49,243 bases of DNA from Brevundimonas abyssalis TAR-001 (lineage in GTDB: Bacteria > Pseudomonadota > Alphaproteobacteria > Caulobacterales > Caulobacteraceae). Positions within the stretch are counted from its first letter, which is position 1. Every line of letters begins with the position of its first letter. Of the stretch, positions 39,929 to 46,737 are shown one piece after another. A program made the position numbers and the translations under genes. The notes beneath the pieces were generated by a model. It was not told where the DNA came from, made no database searches, and saw nothing but the letters and a program-made list of their open reading frames with translations. The DNA lies in the NCBI RefSeq assembly GCF_000466985.1, contig NZ_BATC01000015.1:1-49243 (forward strand), read 5' to 3'.

Positions 39929-40765
39929 TTAACCGCCGCGGAACAGCGACAGGATCACCTGCGGGGCCTGGTTGGCGATGGACAGGGCCTGCACGCCCAG
40001 CTGTTGCTGGACCTGCAAGGCCGTCAGCCGCGCGCTCTCCTTGGCCAGATCGGCGTCCACCAGATTGCCGATGCCCGATTCGACCGTATCCATCAGGCGC
40101 GAGACGAATCCGTTGTGCGCCTCGATCTGCTTGGCCTGCGACCCCAGGGCGCCCAGGGCCGAATTCACCTGGGAGATGGAGTTGTTCAGATCCGTCAGGG
40201 CCGCGGCTGCATCGGTCATGTTCAGCAGGTTCGAGCTGAGGGTCAGGTCGATGATGCCGCCGCCCAGGCTCAGGTCGCGGGTGCTGAGGGTGACGAAGGC
40301 GTCCGCCTCGGCGTTGGCCAGGAAGCGCACCCCGTTGGTCAGGGAGCCGTCCAGCAGATTGGCGCCGTCGAACTCGGCGTTCTGAACCGCCTGGGCGATC
40401 GATCCCAGCAAGGCCTGGAAGTCGTCGTTCAGCAGCTCCCGCGACTGCGTCTTGAGCGATTCGTCGTTGGCGGCGACGACCTTCTCCTTCAGCTGGTTCA
40501 GCAGGTCCGAGATGGTCTCTCCCGCCGAGAGGGCCACATCCGCCACCGAAGTGGCGCGATCCAGGCTCATCTGGACGGCGCTCAGGGCGCCCAGGTCCGC
40601 GCGCTGCCCCTGGGCAATGGCCCAGACCGACGCGTTGTCCTTGGCTCCCTGCACTTTCAGGCCGGTGTTCACCCGTCCCTGGACCGCTTCCAGACGTTCG
40701 TTCGTCCGGTTGAGGTTCTGAAGCGCAATCAGCGCGGATGTGTTGGTGTGAACGCTGCTGGTCAT
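39929..40765 (-). CDS. Flagellin
   Basis: A 278-residue flagellin with conserved helical ends and almost no central variable domain, the size seen in Caulobacter. N-terminal D0/D1: TNTSALIALQNLNRTNERLEAVQGRVNTGLKV, AIAQGQRADLGAL. C-terminal D0/D1: DLAKESARLTALQVQQQLGVQALSIANQAPQVILSLFRGG. It shares its whole layout with the flagellin at 41273-42103 but differs in the core and carries an extra terminal Gly-Gly. No sigma-54 promoter is evident in the 135 bp upstream, which contains an 18-bp near-palindrome. Confidence 0.95.
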   Translation of the reverse strand: MTSSVHTNTSALIALQNLNRTNERLEAVQGRVNTGLKVQGAKDNASVWAIAQGQRADLGALSAVQMSLDRATSVADVALSAGETISDLLNQLKEKVVAANDESLKTQSRELLNDDFQALLGSIAQAVQNAEFDGANLLDGSLTNGVRFLANAEADAFVTLSTRDLSLGGGIIDLTLSSNLLNMTDAAAALTDLNNSISQVNSALGALGSQAKQIEAHNGFVSRLMDTVESGIGNLVDADLAKESARLTALQVQQQLGVQALSIANQAPQVILSLFRGG

Positions 40766-40823
40766 GGGTCTTCGTTCCCCGAGGATTTCTAGGGGGACGG
40801 TATCGACCGAGTCGTATGCGTAT

Positions 40824-40841
40824 GGTTAACGCGCGCTAACC
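40824..40841. promoter_or_regulatory. Near-palindrome upstream of flagellin
   Basis: GGTTAACGCGCGCTAACC is palindromic except for one pair, centred on CGCGCG and lying 58-76 bp before the flagellin ATG. It holds a TTAA half-site but its spacing is one base short of the CtrA box TTAA-N7-TTAA, so CtrA binding is doubtful. It may be a site for another flagellar regulator. Confidence 0.35.
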
Positions 40842-40899
40842 ACGATATCCGCCTCGACCAGCGGTCGGGCGGTTCGGCGCTCTTGATGACCCTCGGGAT

Positions 40900-41184
40900 T
40901 CAGGCCCGGGTGTCGATCACCGCTCCTGCGGCGTAGCCGGATTGATCTCCGATGCGGGCAACCTCATCGCGAGGCAGCTGTCGGACGACCTCTCCGGTCT
41001 CGCGGTCCAGGATCTTGTAGACGAACGCGCCCTTGGCGGCGCCCTCCTCGATCACCAGACGGTAACGCGCGAGGCGTTCGGCTTCCTCTGACGGTCCCGG
41101 ATCCGCAAAATCGCCCGATGCGGACGACGATGTGGCGGGGACCACCGGAAACGAAGCGCGGCTTATCTTTGCATGTGCATCCAT
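40900..41184 (-). CDS. flaG: FlaG-family flagellar protein
   Basis: A 94-residue protein of the FlaG family. A disordered N-terminal ~40 residues precede the conserved core YRLVIEEGAAKGAFVYKILDRETGEVVRQLPRDEVARI, where the xxxYKILDxETGEVVRQxP motif is diagnostic. FlaG affects filament length and flagellin assembly in several bacteria. It lies between two flagellin genes, on the same strand. Confidence 0.9.
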   Translation of the reverse strand: MDAHAKISRASFPVVPATSSSASGDFADPGPSEEAERLARYRLVIEEGAAKGAFVYKILDRETGEVVRQLPRDEVARIGDQSGYAAGAVIDTRA

Positions 41185-41233
41185 CCCTCATTCGCCGGTC
41201 ATCAGGCCGGCGCCTCCCGATAGGCGGGAAGAC

Positions 41234-41261
41234 GGAGGGAGCGCCCGTGGACGCTCCCTCC
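41234..41261 (-). terminator. Terminator hairpin after flagellin
   Basis: A perfect 10-bp stem, GGAGGGAGCG/CGCTCCCTCC, with an 8-nt loop, starts 12 bp past the flagellin stop. On the minus strand it is followed by a weak pyrimidine stretch (TCTTCCC). It would let the abundant flagellin transcript end before flaG. Confidence 0.7.
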
Positions 41262-41272
41262 CCGTTCCTGGA

Positions 41273-42103
41273 TTAGCGGAACAGTCCCAGCAGCATGGAA
41301 GTCGAGGAGTTGGCGATCGACAGCGCCTGCACACCCAGCTGTTGCTTGGTCTGCAGAGCGGTGAGTCGCGCGCTCTCCTTGGCCAGGTCAGCGTCAACCA
41401 GGTTGCCGATACCGGCTTCCAGGCTGTCCTGCAGCTTGCCCACGAAGGACAGGTGGGTGCCCAGCGCCTTGGAGCTGGTGCCCATCCGGGCCAGCGAGGC
41501 CGAGACGTTGGCGATGGAAGCGTCCACCAGAGCGAGCGAATCCGTCGCGTCGGTCGTGGTGGTGATGCTGTCCGCGGCGCCCAGGGTGACGATCGAGCCG
41601 CTGAGGCTCATGTCCTCACCAGCCACGTCGATGGTCGAGGTGCCGTCGGCCGAGGCCAGGGCCTTGTAGCCACCCGTCAGCGAGCCATCCAGCAGGTTGG
41701 CGCCGTTGAACGAGGCGTTTTCGATCACGGAGGTGATCTGGTCGCGGATCGAATCGAAATCCTCGGCCAAGGCGCTCCGCGACGCCGTCGTCAGGGTCTC
41801 GTCGGTCGCGGCCAGAGCCTTCTCTTTCAGCTGCAGCAGCAGATCGGAGATGGATTCGCCGGCGGCCATGGCCACATCGACGGTCGACTGACCGCGTTGC
41901 AGGCTTTCCTTGACGGTGTTCAGGGCGCCCATTTCGGCGCGCTGGTTCTGGGCGATGGCCCAGATGGCTCCATTGTCCTTGGCCGAATTGACCTTCTTGC
42001 CGGTGTTGATCCGGTTTTGAACGGTATTCAGCTCGGAATTGGTTTGCGAGAGGTTCTGCAGGGCGACCATAGCGCCCACGTTGGTGTTCACGCTGTTCAG
42101 CAT
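41273..42103 (-). CDS. Flagellin (sigma-54 class)
   Basis: A 276-residue flagellin: N-terminal TNVGAMVALQNLSQTNSELNTVQNRINTGKKVNSAKDNGAIWAIAQ in the conserved helices, C-terminal DLADADLAKESARLTALQ-type helices ending LGLFR. The start is the ATG at 42103, with AAAAGGA seven bases ahead; the longer open frame to 42217 runs through the promoter. A sigma-54 promoter lies 72 bp upstream and a strong hairpin follows the stop. This is probably the main filament subunit of the locus. Confidence 0.96.
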   Translation of the reverse strand: MLNSVNTNVGAMVALQNLSQTNSELNTVQNRINTGKKVNSAKDNGAIWAIAQNQRAEMGALNTVKESLQRGQSTVDVAMAAGESISDLLLQLKEKALAATDETLTTASRSALAEDFDSIRDQITSVIENASFNGANLLDGSLTGGYKALASADGTSTIDVAGEDMSLSGSIVTLGAADSITTTTDATDSLALVDASIANVSASLARMGTSSKALGTHLSFVGKLQDSLEAGIGNLVDADLAKESARLTALQTKQQLGVQALSIANSSTSMLLGLFR

Positions 42104-42174
42104 GACGCGTCCTTTTCTTTCAAGGTGTCCGACGTCATTTTGACTGCCGGGAGCATTTTGCTCAGGCTCATTGA

Positions 42175-42190
42175 AGCAAGGGGCGGGCCA
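42175..42190 (-). promoter_or_regulatory. Sigma-54 (RpoN) promoter of flagellin
   Basis: The minus strand reads TGGCCCGCCCCTTGCT, matching TGGCACG-N4-TTGCW at all fixed positions but one, with the required GG-to-GC spacing. Transcription would begin near 42163, giving a ~60-nt leader. Late flagellin genes of Caulobacter are sigma-54/FlbD-controlled, so this fits. Confidence 0.75.
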
Positions 42191-42263
42191 GTTTGAGCGC
42201 TTTGCGACAGCAATCAAACCACTGAAATCACAGCGTTATAGGTTGATTTACCACGCCCCGAAC

Positions 42264-42330
42264 CCTGCACATTTTGCCGGTTCGCCGCCACGCCCTGCAG
42301 ATTTTGCCTGCCGCCCGGCATGATTTGCCG
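42264..42330. repeat. Tandem GGCAAAATSTGCAGGG repeats
   Basis: On the minus strand two copies of GGCAAAATSTGCAGGG lie 29 bp apart (about 42293-42308 and 42264-42279), and a degenerate third, GGCAAATCATGCCGGG, precedes them at 42316-42330. They sit between the stop of the spanin gene at 42332 and the flagellin promoter region, marking the edge of the phage-like block. Confidence 0.6.
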
Positions 42331-42331
42331 C

Positions 42332-42610
42332 TCATGGGCCTGGCGCTGCGCCCATGGCCTCCAGCGTCTCCACCGCCAGCCGCCGCGCCAGGTCGCATTC
42401 CACCAGCTGGCGTCCCCGCACGATGTAGGCGGCCTCCAGGTCCGCCCAGGTCGGCGCCTCAGCCAGGGTCGCGATCGGACAGGGCCGGGTCGCCGCTTCC
42501 GGCAGGGGCGGCGGCTGGACCGGCGCAGGCGCCGGGCGCCAGTTCGCACAGGCGGCGGTCATGCTCGCGCAGGCGATCAGCGCGATCGGGATCAAGCGGT
42601 GTGGACGCAT
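42332..42610 (-). CDS. Rz1-like outer-membrane spanin lipoprotein
   Basis: A 92-residue lipoprotein: signal MRPHRLIPIALIACASMTAAC, then a Pro-rich segment (APAPVQPPPLPEAA) and a helical end (WADLEAAYIVRGRQLVECDLARRLAVETLEAM). Its 5' third is nested in another frame within the preceding coiled-coil gene. Nested position, lipobox and proline richness together are the signature of an o-spanin (Rz1), which fuses the outer membrane to the inner one in the last step of phage lysis. Alternative start at 42631. Confidence 0.7.
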   Translation of the reverse strand: MRPHRLIPIALIACASMTAACANWRPAPAPVQPPPLPEAATRPCPIATLAEAPTWADLEAAYIVRGRQLVECDLARRLAVETLEAMGAAPGP

Positions 42611-42929
42611 CGGGCGCGCTCCGGGCTTCATGGATGACGGGATCGGTCAGGTCTCGCAGTTCGATCACCTGACGGTGGACGGTCTCGACGCGCCGCGCCT
42701 GCGCGGTCAGCACCTCGATGTGTGCGGCCTGGGCGACGGCCTCGGCGGCCAGGCGGTCGCGCTGGTCGATCACCCGCTCCAGCCGCCGTTCGTCGGACCA
42801 GGGCAGCCAGGACCACAGCCGGTCCCACTGATGCGCGGCCAGGGCGACCGCCGCGATGATCGCCAGCACGACCGCCACGATCTTCACCCACCCGGGAATC
42901 AGCGTCCGGCCGGGAAACATCTGGATCAT
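42459..42929 (-). CDS. Rz-like inner-membrane spanin
   Basis: A 156-residue protein with an N-terminal membrane helix (WVKIVAVVLAIIAAVALAAHQW) and a long periplasmic coiled-coil (DERRLERVIDQRDRLAAEAVAQAAHIEVLTAQARRVETVHRQVIEL read in two parts). A LDPDRADRLREHDRRLCELAPGAC segment near the end is common in alphaproteobacterial phage Rz-type proteins. The ATG overlaps the upstream stop as ATGA. With the nested lipoprotein it forms a two-component spanin. Confidence 0.75.
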   Translation of the reverse strand: MIQMFPGRTLIPGWVKIVAVVLAIIAAVALAAHQWDRLWSWLPWSDERRLERVIDQRDRLAAEAVAQAAHIEVLTAQARRVETVHRQVIELRDLTDPVIHEARSAPDASTPLDPDRADRLREHDRRLCELAPGACAGPAAAPAGSGDPALSDRDPG

Positions 42930-43444
42930 GGCGTCACCTCCAGCACGCTGAACGCGCCGCCGCTGATTCGCTCCCGATACGCCCGCGGCAGGACGATGCA
43001 CCCGGACGATGCGTCGCCGGTCGCGTTGTCGCCGTGGATCTGGAAGGCGCTGCGTCCATGGGCGTCATGGCCGATGGGCGTCAGGTCCATGATGTGCGGG
43101 CCGGTCCGCGTGCTGGTGCGCGGCGGGCCGATGCGCCAGCGCCCGGCCGGGATGGGCCCGACGCCGCGCACCGCCTCCATGGCCGGGTTGTTCCGCCCCT
43201 CCCCGCGCCCCGAATAGCCCCGCGCCACCCAGCGTCCGTCGAAATAGAGCGCGCCTTCGGACTGGTCCCAGGACCATCCCATGGACCGGTTCAGCCTGGG
43301 CGCCGGACGGCAGCGGCGAAATCCCTCCACCAGGGCGTCGAACGCCGCCTGCGACAGCGGCCCCCAGACCCCGTCCAGATCGCCGGAGTAAAGCCCCAGG
43401 CTCCCCAGCGTCGCCTGCAGCGCGCGCGCGTCCGGGGCCCTCAT
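42926..43444 (-). CDS. Peptidoglycan-binding, DUF2778 (Tlde1-type) enzyme, probable endolysin
   Basis: A 172-residue protein. Residues ~6-40 are a peptidoglycan-binding domain (ALQATLGSLGLYSGDLDGVWGPLSQAAFDALVE in two parts). The rest is a DUF2778 domain, with GRWVARGYSGRGEGRNNPAMEAVRGVGPIPAGRWRIG and the catalytic-looking AFQIHGDNATGDASSGCIVLP, the His...Ser-x-Gly-Cys arrangement of L,D-transpeptidase folds. The Salmonella effector Tlde1 has this domain and cuts or exchanges stem peptides. It has no signal peptide and lies between a holin-like gene and the spanins, the position of an endolysin. Overlaps both neighbours by ATGA. Confidence 0.78.
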   Translation of the reverse strand: MRAPDARALQATLGSLGLYSGDLDGVWGPLSQAAFDALVEGFRRCRPAPRLNRSMGWSWDQSEGALYFDGRWVARGYSGRGEGRNNPAMEAVRGVGPIPAGRWRIGPPRTSTRTGPHIMDLTPIGHDAHGRSAFQIHGDNATGDASSGCIVLPRAYRERISGGAFSVLEVTP

Positions 43445-43682
43445 GCCCGCCCCGCCAGGCGGCCAGCCCCGCCACGATGGCCTGGGCCGAGGGCGCGACG
43501 ATGTAGAGGGTCTCGCGCCAGGCGTCGCGCACGATCAGCGCCACCGCCACCCACATCAGCTCCCGCGGCGCCTCCAGCCGCCACACCAGCACCGCCAGCA
43601 GGCCCAGCCCCGCCACCGTGGCCGCATAGGTATAGGCCCGGCGGAACCGCCAATCCCCTTCGGGCTGTGGATCGCGCTCCAT
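43441..43682 (-). CDS. Small membrane protein, holin candidate (one apparent frameshift)
   Basis: About 80 residues with hydrophobic helices (AYTYAATVAGLGLLAVLVWRL; LMWVAVALIVRDAW; IVAPSAQAIVAGLAAW) and charged ends. The ATG overlaps the fibre gene stop as TGATG. As sequenced, the frame misses the TGA that overlaps the next ATG; one base added in GGCGGGGCGGG near 43450 brings it into frame, giving GLAAWRGRA and stop, and a length divisible by three. Size, helices and position suggest a holin, but it has no diagnostic motif. Confidence 0.55.
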
Positions 43683-45115
43683 CAGACCACCCCCGCCTGG
43701 CCGAGGTAGGCCGCCAGCGCCCCGTGCAGCGCCGCCACCTGGCCCGCGTCCAGATCCTGGCCCAGCCAGGCCGCCGCCAGGGTTCCGTTGTGGAAATTGC
43801 CCAACCGCCGCAACAGGCCGGTCGACCCACCCGCATAGCCGGTGAAGGCGCTGGCCGGCGCCCCGATCAGCACCCCGTCGTGATAGCCGGACACATGGGT
43901 CGTGCCGGTGCGGCTGACGCAGAAATGGCCCGTCACGGCGGGCGCCGCGCCGAACACGGCCAGGGCGCCGGTCCCCACCCGCGCGCTGAAATTGCCGGTC
44001 GTCGGACTGATCGCCATGGACAGGGTCTCGTCGCCGTCCACCGGCCCCAGCGGGAACTGGCTGGTCCCCGGCGATGGATTGGCCGCCACCCAGACGCCGG
44101 CCGCGAGCCCGGTCCCGCCGTCCGCCAGCGCCGAGGCGCTCAGACCTGTGTCCACCCAGGCGTCCACGCCGTCACCGGACCAGCCGAGGTCCGCCGTGAA
44201 GGCGGGACCGTTCATGGGCGTCAGGTCGTACAGCCCCGGCGTTTTCAGATTCAGCCGCCCCGCCTGTTCGTCGTGGGCCGCCGTCACATACAGCGCGCTC
44301 AGCCGCGCCCAGACCCCGGCGGCCTCCAGCGCGCTGATCAGGTCGTCGATCAGGAAGGCCCGCACCCGCCCGGGCGGGGTTTCGAAGGCCGTCAGCACAT
44401 CCTGGGTCGCGGGCCGCAGCAACGCGTCCATCACCGGAAAGCCCAGCCGCCCGGTCTGACGATCGATTCGCACAGCCTCGCGCCACACGACCCCGTCGGG
44501 CGACACCTTCAGCACCAGATCGTCGTCGCCGATCAGTCCGATCTCGGCCCGCCCGGACCAGCCCGACTGGAACAGCAGCGACAGCGTCTTCGCCTCGTCC
44601 GTCTTGTTCAGCACAGAGCGCAGGTCGCCGGTGCCGCCCTCGCCCTCGGTCCGCGCGGTCCACAGCGCGCTATTCAGCTTGGCGGCGAAGGCGTTGGTCT
44701 CGTCCGAGGCCGTGCCGACGCCCAGCCCTTGCAGATCGTCCAGCCGGTCGGGGCTCCCGCCCACCTCGATCCAGCCGTCCTCGCCAAACACCACGAGCCG
44801 CTGTTCATCCGCCACGAAGGCCCGCAGACCCGGCGGCGGCGCGATCGCTGTCCAGCCGCCCGCCTCGAACCGCGCCAGCGCGCCCGGCGTCATCGCCGAC
44901 CAGGCCGCGCCGGTCGCGCCGTCGGGCAGGATATAGAGCGCGCCGTCGTCCGGCGCCGCCGGCTGTTCGCTGATGGACCGGCTGACCACCGCGCACTGGA
45001 CCAGGGCGTCCAGCCGCGTCAGGGCCTCGTTCAGGGTCACATGTTTCTGCATCTGCCCGGCCTGCAGATAGGGCAGGTCCAGCCTCGCGCTGGACTGGGA
45101 TTCGGCTGGGATCAC
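43682..45115 (-). CDS. DUF2793-containing phage tail/fibre-type protein
   Basis: A 477-residue protein. The N-terminal ~110 residues are DUF2793 (LDLPYLQAGQMQKHVTLNEALTRLDALVQ in two parts; GALYILPDGATGAAWSAM; GWTAIAPPPGLRAFVADE), a domain found in alphaproteobacterial phages and near gene transfer agent loci. The C-terminal ~200 residues look like a LamG-type carbohydrate-binding beta-sandwich (WSGDGVDAWVDTGLSA, TGNFSARVGTGALAVFG, VSRTGTTHVSGYHDGVLIGAP). The start is GTG at 45115 with GGAGG eight bases upstream. It probably binds a surface glycan. It is the first gene of the lysis cassette, and all five genes overlap. Confidence 0.78.
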   Translation of the reverse strand: MIPAESQSSARLDLPYLQAGQMQKHVTLNEALTRLDALVQCAVVSRSISEQPAAPDDGALYILPDGATGAAWSAMTPGALARFEAGGWTAIAPPPGLRAFVADEQRLVVFGEDGWIEVGGSPDRLDDLQGLGVGTASDETNAFAAKLNSALWTARTEGEGGTGDLRSVLNKTDEAKTLSLLFQSGWSGRAEIGLIGDDDLVLKVSPDGVVWREAVRIDRQTGRLGFPVMDALLRPATQDVLTAFETPPGRVRAFLIDDLISALEAAGVWARLSALYVTAAHDEQAGRLNLKTPGLYDLTPMNGPAFTADLGWSGDGVDAWVDTGLSASALADGGTGLAAGVWVAANPSPGTSQFPLGPVDGDETLSMAISPTTGNFSARVGTGALAVFGAAPAVTGHFCVSRTGTTHVSGYHDGVLIGAPASAFTGYAGGSTGLLRRLGNFHNGTLAAAWLGQDLDAGQVAALHGALAAYLGQAGVV

Positions 45116-45302
45116 GCTCGCGCCTCCATGATGGATCGTGAGCGTCAGTGTGCGGGCGCCGCGAACGCGTGCGGCGAAATCGGCCTCTCGCGAGGCCCGA
45201 CCCCTTGTGCGTCAATGAAGTGGGCTCGAAAAATGCGGGATTAAGGCGCGCTGTTTCGGCCCGGCTTGACGGGCCGGGCGCCCGCGGCCCATCACTCGCG
45301 CC

Positions 45303-46737
45303 GTGAAAAGCCTCAGCCCAGATTTCCCCGTCCCGTCCCTCGCCGACTGGCGCGCCCTCGCCGAGAAGGGCCTGAAAGGCGCGCCGTTCGAGACCCTGAT
45401 CGGCCGCACCGCCGATGGTCTGGCGATCCAGCCGCTCTACGCCGCCGACCCGGACCGCGCGGTCCTGCGCGCCCGCCCGGGCCTGTCCGGCGACCGCGAC
45501 CGCCCGTGGGATCTGCGCACCCTCATCGACCACCCAGAGCCCGCGCGCGCCAACGCCCTGGCCCATGACGCCCTGACCAAAGGCGCGGCCTCGCTGCTGC
45601 TGCGGCTCGATCCGGCGGGCGAGGCCGGCGTGACCGTGGGCTCGCAGGACGATCTGGCCCGCGCCCTCGACGGCGTCCTGCTCGATCTCGCCCCTGTCGC
45701 GCTGGATGCAGGCTTCATGGGCGCCGAGGGCGCCAACTGGCTGGCCGTGCTGGCCAAGGCGCGCCCGAGGCCCCCCTCGCCTTCCATCTGGACCCCCTGT
45801 CCGCCTTCGCCCGTGAAGCGCCAGCGCCGGCCCCGTCGCCGCCCACGTCAACGCCGCCGCCCAGGCCGGCGCCCGCCACGCCGGGGCCTATCCCCGCGCC
45901 AGCCTGTTCCTCGCCTCGGGCCGCTTCGTGCATGAGGCGGGCGGGACCGAGGCCCAGGAGCTGGGCGTCATGGCCGCCGCCGTGGTCGCCTATCTGCGCG
46001 CGTTGGAGGCCGCCGGGATCGCGCCTGCCGAGGGGCTGAAGCGCATCGTCCTGGGCCTGTCCGCCGACGCCCGTTATCCGGTGCAGATCGCCAAGCTGCG
46101 CGCCGCCCGCGCCATCTGGGCGCGCATCGCCGAAGCCTGCGGTTCGGATGCGCCCGCCGTGATCGAGGTCCGCTCCTCCGCCCGCATGCTGGCCGACCGG
46201 GGCGTTCACAACAATCTGCTGCGCCTGACCGCCGCCGCCTTCGCCGGAGCCGTGGGCGGCGCCCAGGCCGTGGTGCTCGACTCCTTCACCGCGCCGCTGG
46301 GCGGCGACAATCCCCTGTCCCGCCGTCAGGCCCGCAACACCCAGCTGATCCTGATGGAGGAGAGCCATCTGGGGCGCGTCGCCGACCCGGCGGGCGGCGC
46401 CTTCTTCTTCGAGCAGCTGACCGACGATCTGGCCCGCGCGGGCTGGGCCGTGTTCCAGGCCATCGAAGCCGAAGGCGGTCTGGCCGCCGCCCTCCTGTCC
46501 GGCTCGCTCGCCGACGACGTGGCCGGCGCCCGCGAGGCCCTGATCGCCTCCACCCGCGACGGCTCCGCCCCGATCCTCGGCGTCAGCCTCTATCCCGCTG
46601 ACGAAGACCCCGTGACCATCGACCCGCGCCCGGCCCACGCGGTCCCCGCGCCGGATGTGCGTCAGGCCGGCGCCGACGACGCCTGCACGCCCTTCGCCCC
46701 CACCCGCCTGTCCGACCATGTGGAGGCGCACCCGTGA
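45303..46737 (+). CDS. mutA: Methylmalonyl-CoA mutase small subunit (two apparent frameshifts)
   Basis: The non-catalytic partner of methylmalonyl-CoA mutase, about 478 residues. It keeps the mutase barrel pattern ([86 protein letters not shown] in parts, [38 protein letters not shown]) but has no cobalamin domain. The frame breaks at about 45766 (AAGGCGCGCCC) and about 45810 (GTGAAGCGCC, where GAAGGCGCC fits); one base at each restores it. Start GTG 45303. The stop overlaps the mutB start as GTGA, so the subunits are translated together. Confidence 0.9.

Noticed and set aside
40824..40841. CtrA binding site
   Set aside because: The TTAA half-sites are one base too close for the TTAA-N7-TTAA box; kept only as an unassigned near-palindrome.
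42214..42549. Open frame encoding QNLQG/QNVQG repeats
   Set aside because: It overlaps the spanin lipoprotein in another frame, has no start signal, and its C-terminal repeats are just the DNA repeats at 42264-42330 being translated through the promoter region.
43065..43682. 205-residue reading of the holin-candidate frame
   Set aside because: After about residue 80 it becomes Gly/Arg-rich antisense-like sequence lying over the DUF2778 gene; a single missing base explains the overrun.
45257..45276. CGGCCCG/CGGGCCG hairpin as a terminator
   Set aside because: It lies between the divergent starts of the DUF2793 gene and mutA, upstream of both, so it is not at the end of any transcript; no other role is supported.
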